A program made the position numbers and the translations under genes. Shown one piece after another: positions 43,440 through 53,542 of a stretch of DNA of 64,000 bases; the first letter of the stretch is position 1, and every line of letters starts with the position of its first letter. Source of the DNA: Nonomuraea pusilla (GTDB taxonomy: Bacteria; Actinomycetota; Actinomycetes; Streptosporangiales; Streptosporangiaceae); assembly GCF_900109355.1 (NCBI RefSeq), contig NZ_FOBF01000001.1, forward strand, positions 62,001-126,000, given 5' to 3'. The notes beneath the pieces were generated by a model. It was not told where the DNA came from, searched no databases, and was given only the letters and a program-made list of their open reading frames with translations.

Positions 43440-45112
43440 AGCTGCTGCGCCGCAAGGAGGGGCCGTCGCTCGACGCCCGGCTCGCCGCCCTGGTCGAGGC
43501 CGCCGACCTGGGCGAGGGACGGCTGCCCGAGCCGGCGGTGTCGGCCGCGCTGGCCGTCGCCGAGCGGGCGGGCGCCAGGCGCGGGCTCTCGCTCGACCAC
43601 ACCGTCGCCGCCCTCGCCGGGGCGACGGGCAGCGGCAAGTCGTCCCTGTACAACGCGCTGGCGGGCAGCGAGCTGGCCGCCGTCGGCGTCACCAGGCCCA
43701 CCACCTCCACCGCCCAGGCCGCCGTCTGGGACGGCTCCGGCCGGGCCGGCGAGCCGGCGGGGCCGCTGCTCGACTGGCTGGACGTCCCGCTGCGCCACCC
43801 CGCCGCCGGCGACCCCGCGCTGTCCGGGCTCGTCCTGCTCGACCTGCCCGACCACGACTCCATCAGGCTCACCCACCGGCTGGAGGTGGACCGCCTCGTC
43901 GAGCTGGTCGACCTGCTGGTGTGGGTGGTCGATCCGCAGAAGTACGCCGACGCGGCGCTGCACGAGCGCTACCTGCGCCGCCTGGCCGGGCACCGCGACG
44001 TGACGCTCGTGGTGCTCAACCAGGTGGACCGCCTCCCGCCTTCCACGGTCGGCCGCTGCCTGGACGACCTCGGCAGGCTCCTCGCCGAGGACGGTCTCGC
44101 GGGCGTCCCCGTGCTGCCCGTTTCGGCGCGTACGGGGGAGGGCATGGAGGAGCTGCGCGTGGCGCTGGGCCGCCGGGTGGCCGAGCGGCGCGCGTGGTCG
44201 GCGCGGCTGTCCGCCGACGTCGCCGCCGCCGCCGACCGTCTCGCCGCGGGCGAGGCGCCCCGCCCGCCCGTGACCGGGGCGGGCGACGTGCGGGGGCCGG
44301 TGGGCGCGGTCACCAGGTTCGACGTGGCCGCTGGCGCGGGAAGCGGGCCCGAGCGGCGGCTCACCAGGGCGCTCGGCGAGGCCGGCGGGGTGCCGCTGGT
44401 CGTCGAGGCCGTGGCGAAAGGGCACAGGCACCGGGCCGTCGCCGCCACCGGATGGCCTCCCACCCGATGGGTCAGGAAACTGCGGCCCGACCCGCTCGGC
44501 CGGCTCAGGATCGGCACGCGCGGCACCGGCGAGATCACCGGGCGCACGTCCGTGCCGGCCGCCACCGCCGGGCAGCGGGCACAGGTCGAGACGGCCGTCA
44601 GGGACGTCGCCGAGGCCGCGGCCGCCGGGCTGCCCGCGCCCTGGGCGGCGGCCGTGCGGCAGGCCGCCAGGGCGGGCGCCGACGACCTGGCCGACGCCGT
44701 GGACCGCGCCGTCGCGAGGACCTCGACCGCCGCGACGCGGCGTCCCCGCTGGTGGCGGGCCGTGGGCGTGCTGCAGTGGCTGGTGTTCGCGGTCACCGTG
44801 GCGGGCGGGCTGTGGCTGGCCGCGCTGTTCGCCATGGACTACCTGCGGCTGCCCGCGCCGCCGCCGCCCACGGCCGGCCCCGTGCCCTGGCCCACCGCGC
44901 TGCTGCTGGGCGGCGCGCTCGCGGGCGTGCTGGTCGCCCTGCTGTCGCGGCTGGCCGCCTGGGCGGGCGGCAGGCGCAGGGCCCGCCGTACGGGCCGGGC
45001 GCTGCGCGCCGCCATCGCCGAGGTGGCCGACGAGTACGTCCTCGCCCCGGTGGCGGCCGAACGCGACAGGTACGCCAGGTTCACCGAGGCGGTCACCCGC
45101 GCCCGCGCCTGA
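43436..45112 (+). CDS. Dynamin-like/YfjP GTPase, second of a pair
   Basis: A 558-residue GTPase: P-loop GATGSGKSSLYNAL (62-75), switch I RPTTST, G3 LLDLPDHDS, and G4 VLNQVD in place of NKxD. Two C-terminal membrane helices (about 440-465 and 485-505) are followed by an Arg-rich helix. GTG 43436 overlaps the previous stop (GTGA), which implies coupled, near-equal production and probably a heteromer of the two proteins. The last eleven codons are duplicated in tandem after the stop (45081-45150). Confidence 0.87.
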   Translation: MKLLRRKEGPSLDARLAALVEAADLGEGRLPEPAVSAALAVAERAGARRGLSLDHTVAALAGATGSGKSSLYNALAGSELAAVGVTRPTTSTAQAAVWDGSGRAGEPAGPLLDWLDVPLRHPAAGDPALSGLVLLDLPDHDSIRLTHRLEVDRLVELVDLLVWVVDPQKYADAALHERYLRRLAGHRDVTLVVLNQVDRLPPSTVGRCLDDLGRLLAEDGLAGVPVLPVSARTGEGMEELRVALGRRVAERRAWSARLSADVAAAADRLAAGEAPRPPVTGAGDVRGPVGAVTRFDVAAGAGSGPERRLTRALGEAGGVPLVVEAVAKGHRHRAVAATGWPPTRWVRKLRPDPLGRLRIGTRGTGEITGRTSVPAATAGQRAQVETAVRDVAEAAAAGLPAPWAAAVRQAARAGADDLADAVDRAVARTSTAATRRPRWWRAVGVLQWLVFAVTVAGGLWLAALFAMDYLRLPAPPPPTAGPVPWPTALLLGGALAGVLVALLSRLAAWAGGRRRARRTGRALRAAIAEVADEYVLAPVAAERDRYARFTEAVTRARA

Positions 45113-45150
45113 CGCTCACCGAGGCGGTCACCCGCGCCCGCGCCTGACGG
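45081..45150 (+). repeat. 35-bp tandem duplication over the GTPase stop codon
   Basis: Units 45081-45115 and 45116-45150 differ at one base only. The first encodes the C-terminal residues and stop (TGA 45110-45112); the second copy is now untranslated. The near-identity means a recent duplication. Confidence 0.92.
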
Positions 45151-45164
45151 TCACCAGGCCGCGC

Positions 45165-46331
45165 TCATCTGCTCCTTGCGAGCAGGACGGTGGCGAGGGC
45201 CGCCGCGAGCAGGGCGAAGGCGGCCGACACCAGGAAGGGCACCTGCGCCCCGTACCACTGGCCCGCCACCCCGGCCGCACCCGCCCCCGCCGCCGCGCCG
45301 ACGCCCAGCGCCGTGGACATCCACCCGAACGCCTCGCCCTGCGCCGCCGGGGCCAGCTCGTCCACGAGCAGCGAGGACGTCGTCATCGCCGGGTTGAGCA
45401 GCACCCCGCCGGCGAACAGCACCGCCCAGAACGGCGGCAGCGCCTCGATCAGCGCGAGCGGGGCCAGCAGCAGGCCGAGCACGAGCAGCAGCGCCACCAG
45501 CCGGGGCGCGGGACGCGACCCCCAGGAGCGCGCGCTGTACAGCAGCGCCCCGGCGACGCCGCCCAGCGACAGCCCCGCCACGAGCGGCCCGGTGGCGGCG
45601 GGCGCGTCCAGCGAGGCGGCGAGCGCGGGCAGGCCCACCTGCAGCGCCCCCGTCGTGCCGCCGAGCAGCGTCACGACCAGCAGCAGCACGATCATGCCGC
45701 GGTCCTCGAAGACGCGGCCGCGGTCCCTCGTCGCGGGGCCGCCGCCCCCGCTGAGGACGCGCGAGAACGCCAGCGTCCCGGCTCCGGCGGCGGCCGTCAC
45801 GAGCCCCAGCGCGGCGGGCGGCGACGCCACGGCGATCACCAGCCCGAACAGCAGCGGGCCGACCAGCATGGCCAGCTCCTGCACCAGGTAGACCAGGCTG
45901 TAGGCCGCGGTGCGGCTCGCGGCGTCCGTCCTGCGGCCCCAGGCCAGGCGCATGCTCACCGACACCGGCGGCAGCCCCGCCCCCGCCGCCCACGCGAGCG
46001 TCACGAGCACCCAGACCGGCCAGGCCGCCGCAGCGCCCGCGATCAGCCCGGCCAGCGCCGCGACGTGCAGGAGCGCCGTGAGGGCCAGCACCGGGCGCGG
46101 TCCGCGCCGGTCGATCACCCGGCCCTGCACGGGCCTGCCCATGCCCATGCCGACCGAGAACGCCGCCGCGCCGAGCCCCGCCACCGCCAGCGACCCCGTC
46201 GCCGACTGCAGGACGAGCACCATGCCGACGGGCGCGACCTGCTGCGTGAGCTGCGAGAGGAAACCGAGCACCGCCTGTGCGGGAACCCCCGGAAGCCCGA
46301 GCAGGGAGCGGTACGGCGGTGTCTGACCCAT
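45165..46331 (-). CDS. MFS transporter
   Basis: A 388-residue carrier with twelve predicted membrane helices, e.g. VGMVLVLQSATGSLAVAG and LLLVVTLLGGTTGALQVG. The loop 2-3 motif is weak (GRPVQGRVIDRRGPRP). It is probably a small-molecule exporter. ATG 46331 has AGGTGG five bases upstream; a TTG six codons earlier is less likely. The LysR gene begins upstream on the same strand and ends 24 bases before this start, so they form a likely unit. Confidence 0.85.
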   Translation of the reverse strand: MGQTPPYRSLLGLPGVPAQAVLGFLSQLTQQVAPVGMVLVLQSATGSLAVAGLGAAAFSVGMGMGRPVQGRVIDRRGPRPVLALTALLHVAALAGLIAGAAAAWPVWVLVTLAWAAGAGLPPVSVSMRLAWGRRTDAASRTAAYSLVYLVQELAMLVGPLLFGLVIAVASPPAALGLVTAAAGAGTLAFSRVLSGGGGPATRDRGRVFEDRGMIVLLLVVTLLGGTTGALQVGLPALAASLDAPAATGPLVAGLSLGGVAGALLYSARSWGSRPAPRLVALLLVLGLLLAPLALIEALPPFWAVLFAGGVLLNPAMTTSSLLVDELAPAAQGEAFGWMSTALGVGAAAGAGAAGVAGQWYGAQVPFLVSAAFALLAAALATVLLARSR

Positions 46332-46355
46332 GCGTCCACCTAACCGCAAGATCGA

Positions 46356-47288
46356 CTACGTGGTCACGGGGTGGGCGGGCTGCTCCGGGGAGGTGGTGAG
46401 CGTGGGGGAGGCGGCGCGCAGGCCGGCCAGGAGGGGACGCAGGAGGGGGTGGGCGCCGGCGCCGCGGCGCACCGCCGCGAACACCCGGCGTTCGGGACCG
46501 GGCGTCTCGTGGACGACGACGTCCGTGAGCGTCATGTCGCGCAGCGCCAGCCGGGGCACCAGCGCGACGCCCGCGCCCGCCGCCACCAGCGCCACCACGG
46601 CGCGGAAGTCGTCGGACGAGTGCGCGAAGTCCGGCGTGAAGCCCGCCTGCTGGCAGGCGAACGTGATGACGTCGTGCACCGGGTTGCCCGGGTAGGGGCC
46701 GATCCAGGTGTCGGAGGCGACCGACACCAGCGACGCCGAGGCCGCCTCAGGATGGTCGCGCGGCAGCACCAGGTCGAACGGTTCGGCGTACAGCGGCAGC
46801 CGCGACAGGCGGCGGTCGGCGGCGTCGGGCGCGCCACGGTACTCCACGGCGACGGTCAGGTCGGCCTCGCCGTCGAGCAGCATGGCGAGGCCCTCGTCGC
46901 CCTCGGCGTCGCGGACCCGGACGCGCAGGCCCGGGTGGGTGCGGCGCAGCGCGGCGATGGTGGGGGACAGCACGGCGCTGATGGCGGTGGAGAAGCAGGC
47001 GACCGTCACCTCGCCCGCCTCGCCGTCGGCGTACGCGGCCACCTCGGCGGCGGCCCGTTCGAGCTGGGCCAGCACCTCGTTCGCGTGCCCCAGCATGATC
47101 CGGCCGACGGCCGTCAGCCTGACGCCGCGGCCGTCGCGCGTGAACAGCCGGTGCCCCACCTCGTGCTCCAGAGCGACGAGCTGCTGGGACACGGCCGACG
47201 GGGTGAGGTGCAGCGCGGCCGCGGCCGCGGTGACCGTGCCGTGGTCGGCCACCGCGCGCAGCGTGCGCAGCCGCCGCGTGTCTATCAC
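46356..47288 (-). CDS. LysR-family transcriptional regulator
   Basis: A 310-residue regulator. N-terminal winged helix (VADHGTVTAAAAALHLTPSAVSQQLVALEHEVG, here split over residues 15-48), then the periplasmic-binding-like effector domain (about 90-295) with CFSTAISAVLSP and a DLVLPRDHP segment. It probably controls the MFS gene 24 bases downstream, and perhaps tdh-kbl upstream, but no T-N11-A box was confirmed. GTG 47288 is selected because it immediately precedes the conserved DTRRLRTL. Confidence 0.87.
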   Translation of the reverse strand: MIDTRRLRTLRAVADHGTVTAAAAALHLTPSAVSQQLVALEHEVGHRLFTRDGRGVRLTAVGRIMLGHANEVLAQLERAAAEVAAYADGEAGEVTVACFSTAISAVLSPTIAALRRTHPGLRVRVRDAEGDEGLAMLLDGEADLTVAVEYRGAPDAADRRLSRLPLYAEPFDLVLPRDHPEAASASLVSVASDTWIGPYPGNPVHDVITFACQQAGFTPDFAHSSDDFRAVVALVAAGAGVALVPRLALRDMTLTDVVVHETPGPERRVFAAVRRGAGAHPLLRPLLAGLRAASPTLTTSPEQPAHPVTT

Positions 47289-47312
47289 GCAGGCGAGAAT
47301 ACTCAACCCGGC

Positions 47313-47399
47313 GAGCCGTGCCCGCCGTCGCGGGCGGGCGTCCTTCGGGGGAGGGAAGGGAGCCGTGCCCGTCGTTGCGGGCGGGCGTCCTTGGGGGAG
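47313..47399. repeat. Two 40-bp direct repeats, each with a hairpin
   Basis: Copies 47313-47353 and 47360-47399 begin GAGCCGTGCCCG and end near TCCTT...GGGGGA, with few mismatches. Each contains a hairpin, GCCCGC/GCGGGC in the first and GCCCGT/GCGGGC in the second. They lie in the gap between kbl and lysR and may act as extra terminators. Confidence 0.7.
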
Positions 47400-47410
47400 A
47401 CGGGGGCAGG

Positions 47411-47442
47411 GCTCTTGGGCCCGCCGGGGCGGGCCCGAGAGC
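47411..47442 (-). terminator. kbl terminator
   Basis: GCTCTTGGGCCCGCC (47411-47425) pairs with GGCGGGCCCGAGAGC (47428-47442) with one mismatch, just after the kbl stop on the minus strand. Confidence 0.7.
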
Positions 47443-47448
47443 GTCCGG

Positions 47449-48626
<1,178 letters not shown>

Positions 48627-48627
<1 letters not shown>

Positions 48628-49871
48628 CAAGCGCTCCTGTTCATGGTCGCGGCCGCTTCGGCCTGCGTCGGCTCGTTCCTCGCGCTGCCCGGCCGAGCTC
48701 CTCCGCCCGTGTTCATGGTCGCGGCCGCTTCGGCCTCCGTCGGCTCGTTCCTCGCGCTGCCCGGCCGAGCTCCTCCGCCCGTGTTCATGGTCGCGGCCGC
48801 TTCGGCCTCCGTTGGCTCGTTCCTCGCTCTCTCCGGCCGAGCTCCTCCGCTCCAGTCCAGGATGACCTTGCCGGTGCGGCCGCTCGCGGCCGTGTCGAAG
48901 GCGGCGTCGAAGTCGAGGTACGAGAACCGGTCGGTGATCACCGGGGTGAGGTCGAGGCCCTTCTCCAGCAGGACGGACATGTTGTACCAGGTCTCGAACA
49001 TCTCCCTGCCGTAGATGCCCTTGATGGTCAGCATGGACGTCACGACCGTGGACCAGTCGACGGCGAACTCCTCGGCGGGCAGGCCCAGCATGGCGATCTT
49101 CCCGCCGTGCGTCATGTTCGCGATCATCTCCCGCATGGCGGCGGGGTTGCCGGACATCTCCAGGCCGACGTCGAAGCCCTCGCGCATGCCGAGCTGCCGC
49201 ATGCCCTCGGCGAGCGAGCCCCTGGAGACGTTGAGCGCGAGGGAGACGCCGAGCTTGCCGGCCAGGTCGAGGCGCTCGTCGCTGACGTCGGTGATGACGA
49301 CGTTGCGGGCGCCGACGTGCGTGGCGACGGCGGCGGCCATGAGGCCGATGGGGCCGGCCCCGGTGATCAGGACGTCCTCGCCGACGAGGGGGAAGGACAG
49401 GGCGGTGTGGACGGCGTTGCCGAACGGGTCGAAGATGGCGGCCACGTCGGGCGGGACGGGGACGCGGTGCACCCAGACGTTGGCGGCGGGCAGCGTGACG
49501 TACTCGGCGAACGCGCCGTCCCTGTTGACGCCGAGCCCGATGGTGTTGCGGCACAGGTGGCGGCGGCCCGCCATGCAGTTGCGGCACTTGCCGCACACGA
49601 TGTGGCCCTCGCCGCTGACGAAGTCGCCGACGGAGACGTCCTCGACGCCGGGCGCGACCTCGACGACCTCGCCGCAGAACTCGTGGCCGACGATGAGCGG
49701 GAGCCGCAGCGTGTGGCGCGCCCAGTCGTCGTACGCGCGGATGTGCAGGTCCGTGCCGCAGATGCCGGTGCGCAGCACCTTGATCAGCACCTCGCCCGGA
49801 CCGACTGTGGGCTCCGGCACGTCCACCAGCCACAGGCCTGGCTCGGCCCGCTCTTTGACCAGCGCTTTCAT
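48627..49871 (-). CDS. tdh: L-threonine 3-dehydrogenase with repeat-built C-terminal tail
   Basis: Zinc-dependent medium-chain dehydrogenase that oxidises threonine to 2-amino-3-ketobutyrate with NAD. It shows catalytic-zinc residues in [15 protein letters not shown] and GHEFCGE, four structural-zinc Cys in [15 protein letters not shown], and the NAD fold [11 protein letters not shown]. Normal Tdh is about 340 residues and ends near GKVILDWS; here the frame goes on to 414, with three copies of a 24-residue unit ([17 protein letters not shown] then AAATMNT, small variations). The tail is not present in family members I know. The ATG at 49871 has AAAGGGAG upstream. kbl follows with a one-base overlap. 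Confidence 0.93.
48639..48854. repeat. 72-bp tandem repeat, three copies, inside tdh
   Basis: Units 48639-48710, 48711-48782 and 48783-48854. The first two differ at one base, and the third (proximal to the normal tdh end) differs at about four plus its last bases. Seventy-two bases is a multiple of three, so the frame stays open. On the coding strand each unit has GGAGGAGC and an ATG near its end, like small ribosome-binding modules; the last one ends just before the kbl start. Confidence 0.95.
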
Positions 49872-50052
49872 GGCTCCCTTTCCCCCTAACCCGAACCTAA
49901 CGCACTGTGCCCGCCCGCCTCCGGGACTGTCCATCGAGGAGTTCTTAAGTGCCCCCACAGCTCCGCTTCACGCGGCAGCTCGACGGGCTCCAATTACACA
50001 AGAAGCTTTGTTAAGTACGATGGAGGGGCAGACGGTCCAGGTGGAGGTTTCG

Positions 50053-51186
50053 GTGCGACAGCAGAGCGGCGACGCCTCCCTCCTGCGCAGGCTCAACTCG
50101 GCGGCCATCCTGCGCATCCTGCGCGAGGCCGGCGTCGCCACCCTGTCGGAGCTGGCGAGGGCGGCGCGCGTGTCGCGGCCGACGGCCGAGGTCATCGTGG
50201 ACGAGCTGGTGGCCGAGGGCTGGGCCGAGGAGTGCGACGAGGAGCAGGGCGACAGGCAGCGCGGGCGTCCGGCGAAGCGGTTCAGGTTCAGGGCGTCGGC
50301 GGGGCACGTCGCCGGCGTCGGCATCGGCGCGGGCACGCTGCGCGCGATGGTCGCCGACCTCAACGGGACGATCGTGGCGGCGGCGGAGGCCCCGGCGTAC
50401 GAGGCGATGACGGTGCCGGAGCGGCTGGACGCCGTCGCCGCCCTGGTCCGCGGGACCGCGGCCGACGCGGGGCTCGCCGTGGACCGGCTGGCCGCGGTGG
50501 GCGTGGGCACCACGGGCGTGGTCGACGGCGCGGGCCGGGTCGTCAAGAGCGTGATCCTGCCCGGCTGGACGGGCCTCGACCTGCAGGGCGAGCTGGCCGG
50601 CCGGCTGCCGGCGCCGGTGCTCGTGGAGAACGACATGCGCCTCGCGGTGCTGGCCGAGCACTGGCGGGGCGCGGCGCAGGGGCACGACGACGTCGTGTAC
50701 CTGTTCACCGGTCACCGGCTGGGGCTGGGCCTGCTCGTCGGCGGGCGGCCGCATCGGGGCGCGCACGCGGCGTCCGGGGAGATCGGGCGGCAGTCGGGCG
50801 AGCACTGGCAGGTCTTCAGGCACCTCGTGGGGTACGCGATGGAGGTCGAGCCGGGCGAGCTGCGCTCGCACCAGCAGGCGGCCGAGTTCGCGGTGGAGCG
50901 GGCGCGGGCGGGCGACGGGCGGGCGGTGCGGGCGGTGCGTGACTTCGCCAGGAACCTGGGCGAGGGCCTGGTGACGCTGGTGAACCCGCTGGACCCGGAG
51001 ATGGTGGTGATCGGCGGCAGCCTGGCGAGGGCCGGTGACCTGCTGGTCGGGCCCATCCAGGCGCACCTGGACGAGTGCTGCCTGTACCCGCCGAAGGTGG
51101 TGGCCTCCGGGCTGGGCAGCGACTGCATCGCGCTGGGCGCCGTCAGGTGGGCGCTGGATCATGCCGATCACCTGCTCTTTTCGTAG
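50053..51186 (+). CDS. ROK-family (NagC/XylR-like) transcriptional regulator
   Basis: A 377-residue repressor: N-terminal winged helix (ILREAGVATLSELARAARVSRPTAE, split over residues 20-45) and a ROK sugar-kinase-like domain with VGTTGVVDGAGRV, the VENDMRLAVLAEH segment and EMVVIGGSLA. It is expected to sense a sugar and control the ABC operon that follows at 51333. The kinase zinc motif (CxCGxxGC) is absent, as in regulators. GTG 50053 has GTGGAGG five bases upstream; ATG 50020 would add eleven residues but lacks a good site. The 181-base gap before it holds only the divergent tdh promoter region and an AAGCTT-containing AT-rich stretch. Confidence 0.87.
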   Translation: MRQQSGDASLLRRLNSAAILRILREAGVATLSELARAARVSRPTAEVIVDELVAEGWAEECDEEQGDRQRGRPAKRFRFRASAGHVAGVGIGAGTLRAMVADLNGTIVAAAEAPAYEAMTVPERLDAVAALVRGTAADAGLAVDRLAAVGVGTTGVVDGAGRVVKSVILPGWTGLDLQGELAGRLPAPVLVENDMRLAVLAEHWRGAAQGHDDVVYLFTGHRLGLGLLVGGRPHRGAHAASGEIGRQSGEHWQVFRHLVGYAMEVEPGELRSHQQAAEFAVERARAGDGRAVRAVRDFARNLGEGLVTLVNPLDPEMVVIGGSLARAGDLLVGPIQAHLDECCLYPPKVVASGLGSDCIALGAVRWALDHADHLLFS

Positions 51187-51193
51187 TCGGCTT

Positions 51194-51287
51194 AGATAAA
51201 TCTGTTACGGAGCGGTCACGGTTCCGTCGCTTGCGTGCATCTTCTGCAAGATCATGCTCGATTTTCTCTAGTTGCATTCATAAATGC
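51194..51287 (+). promoter_or_regulatory. Candidate operators before the sugar ABC operon
   Basis: Two palindromes stand in the less GC-rich gap: AGAT-AA-ATCT (51194-51203) and GCATT-CATA-AATGC (51274-51287). The second lies 46 bases before the binding-protein start and is the better site for the ROK repressor. Confidence 0.45.
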
Positions 51288-51332
51288 GCGCTATCTTCCA
51301 GTCACTGCACAGACCCGACAGATGGGGACGAC

Positions 51333-52592
51333 ATGACAGGTAAGACGTGGGCGCTGGTGTGCGCCGGTGCGCTCGTGGCAGGACTCGCGGGATGCTCCTC
51401 GTCTGGCGGGGGCGATTCCGACGGCAAGGTGACGCTGACCTACGCGTACTGGGACGAGAAGAACCAGGGCGCGGCGATGAAGAAGATCATCGAGGAGTTC
51501 ACCAGGACCCACCCCTCCATCGAGGTCAAGCTCCAGTTCACCCCCAACAAGGAGTACTGGACCAAGCTGCAGACGGCCGCCGCCGGCGGCAGCGCGCCCG
51601 ACGTGTTCTGGATGAACGGTCCCCGCATCGGCCTGTACGCCTCACAAGGCGCGCTCATGCCGATCTCCGACCAGATCGCTCAGGACAAGGTCGACATGGG
51701 CAAGTTCCCCAAGTCGCTCGTCGACCTCTACACGATCGACGGCAAGCAGTACGGCATCCCCAAGGACTTCGACACGATCGGCCTCTGGTACAACAAGGCC
51801 CTGTTCGACGCCGCCAAGGTCGCCTACCCCGACGCCTCCTGGACCTGGGACGACGTCCGCGCCGCCGCCAAGAAGCTGACCGACCCCGGCAAGGGCGTGT
51901 ACGGCATCGGCGCGATGGCCTGGCCGCAGGAGGTGTACTACAACACCATCTTCCAGGCGGGCGGCTACGTCGTCTCCGACGACAAGAAGAAGTCCGGTTA
52001 CGACGACCCCGCCACGATCGAGGGGCTGAAGTTCTGGAAGGAGTTCCTCGACCAGAAGCTGTCGCCGTCGATCCAGCAGATGACCGACAACGACCCCATC
52101 GAGATGTTCAAGAGCGGCAAGCTCGCGATGTGGTACGACGGCTCGTACGACGCCCCGCAGTACGCCAAGACCGAGGGGCTCGCCGCCGACGTCGCGCCGC
52201 TGCCCGCCGGGCCGAAGGGCAAGGCCACCGTCATCCACGGCCTGGCCAACGTCGTGTACGCCAAGACCAAGCACCCCAAGGAGGCGTGGGAGTTCCTCAA
52301 GTTCCTCGGCTCCGAGCAGGCCAACAAGATCCAGGCCGAGAGCGGCGCGGTGATCCCCGCCTACGAGGGCCTGCAGGAGACCTGGGTGAAGTCGATGCCG
52401 AACGTCCACCTGCAGGCGTTCATCGACCAGCTCCCCGACGCCAAGCCGTATCCGGTGTCGAAGAACACCGCGGGCTGGTCCGCCGCCGAGACCGACGCCA
52501 TCACCAAGGCGTTCTCCGACGGGCAGGACGTCGAGACGGTCGCCAAGCAGTTCGCGGCGACCATGAACGCGGCCCTGTCGCAGGAGAAGTGA
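51333..52592 (+). CDS. Sugar ABC transporter substrate-binding lipoprotein
   Basis: A 419-residue extracellular binding protein of family 1. Signal peptide with lipobox GLAGC (Cys near residue 21) and the Ser/Gly-rich linker SSSGGGDSDG tether it to the membrane. LTYAYWDEKNQGAAMKKI and the later PDVFWMNGPRI, IPKDFDTIGLWYNK and MFKSGKLAMWYDG blocks match carbohydrate-binding members. The ligand is an oligosaccharide or sugar acid, not more exactly known. ATG 51333 has GGGGACGAC upstream. It is the first gene of the operon. Confidence 0.92.
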   Translation: MTGKTWALVCAGALVAGLAGCSSSGGGDSDGKVTLTYAYWDEKNQGAAMKKIIEEFTRTHPSIEVKLQFTPNKEYWTKLQTAAAGGSAPDVFWMNGPRIGLYASQGALMPISDQIAQDKVDMGKFPKSLVDLYTIDGKQYGIPKDFDTIGLWYNKALFDAAKVAYPDASWTWDDVRAAAKKLTDPGKGVYGIGAMAWPQEVYYNTIFQAGGYVVSDDKKKSGYDDPATIEGLKFWKEFLDQKLSPSIQQMTDNDPIEMFKSGKLAMWYDGSYDAPQYAKTEGLAADVAPLPAGPKGKATVIHGLANVVYAKTKHPKEAWEFLKFLGSEQANKIQAESGAVIPAYEGLQETWVKSMPNVHLQAFIDQLPDAKPYPVSKNTAGWSAAETDAITKAFSDGQDVETVAKQFAATMNAALSQEK

Positions 52593-52603
52593 GCTCAGGG
52601 CAG

Positions 52604-53542
52604 ATGAGCACGGTCGAGAGGGCGGCCCCCGCACGGGCGGCCGCCCACCCCGCCACCCGCCGCAGGCTGCGCGACCGCGAGTGGGTCTGGGGCTACGCGA
52701 TGATCGCGCCGCTGGTGCTCGGGCTCGGCGTCTTCTACCTGTGGCCGGTCGTCCAGTCCGTCTACTACAGCTTCACCGAGTGGACGCTGTTCGGCGACTC
52801 GTCGTGGGTGGGGCTGAGCAACTACGAGAAGCTGTTCACCGACGCGGCCTACGGCAAGGCGCTGCGCAACACCTTCCTGTACGGCGGCCTGAGCCTGCTG
52901 GGCATCCCGATCTCCATCGCCGTGGCGGCCCTGCTCAACACCAAGGGGCTCAAGCTGGTGTCGTTCTACCGGACGCTGTACTTCCTCCCGGTGGTCACGA
53001 TGCCGACGGCCGTCGCCATGATCTGGACCTGGCTCTACAACGGCGACTACGGCCTGATCAACTACGCGCTCTCCCTCGTCGGGATCGAGGGCACGTCCTG
53101 GATCGCGAACCCGTCCACCGCCCTGTACGCCCTCGTCCTCGTCGGCGTCTGGACGCAGATCGGCTACAACGCCGTCATCTTCATGGCCGGCCTCCAGTCG
53201 ATCCCGAGCCACCTGTACGAGGCCGCCTCCATCGACGGCGCCGGACGCGTCAGGCAGTTCTTCAAGGTCACGCTGCCGCTGCTGTCGCCGAGCGTCTTCT
53301 TCGTCTCGGTGCTCAGCGTGATCAACGGCCTGCAGATGTTCGACCTCGTCTACCTCATGTTCCGCAAGGGCAACCCGGCGCGCGAGGACACCCAGACCGT
53401 GGTGTCGCTGTTCTTCTCCCGCGCCTTCGAGGAGGGCGCCAAGGGGTACGCCGCCGCCATGGCGGTGGTGCTCATGCTCATCACGCTGCTGCTGACCGTC
53501 GTCCAGTTCCGCATGCAGAAGAGGTGGGTGCACTATGCGTAG
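52604..53542 (+). CDS. Sugar ABC transporter permease (MalF-type)
   Basis: A 312-residue inner-membrane permease with six membrane helices. It carries the EAA loop EAASIDGAGRVRQFFKVTLP that docks to the ATPase. ATG 52604 lies 11 bases after the binding-protein stop; GGGCAG precedes it. Its last eight bases overlap the next permease. Confidence 0.93.
   Translation: MSTVERAAPARAAAHPATRRRLRDREWVWGYAMIAPLVLGLGVFYLWPVVQSVYYSFTEWTLFGDSSWVGLSNYEKLFTDAAYGKALRNTFLYGGLSLLGIPISIAVAALLNTKGLKLVSFYRTLYFLPVVTMPTAVAMIWTWLYNGDYGLINYALSLVGIEGTSWIANPSTALYALVLVGVWTQIGYNAVIFMAGLQSIPSHLYEAASIDGAGRVRQFFKVTLPLLSPSVFFVSVLSVINGLQMFDLVYLMFRKGNPAREDTQTVVSLFFSRAFEEGAKGYAAAMAVVLMLITLLLTVVQFRMQKRWVHYA

Noticed and set aside
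45113..45150. Second copy of the GTPase end as a separate coding segment
   Set aside because: It lies after the stop codon, has no start, and is simply the second half of a tandem duplication.
48639..48854. Possible CRISPR-like array
   Set aside because: The three 72-bp units are directly adjacent with no spacers and are an in-frame part of tdh.
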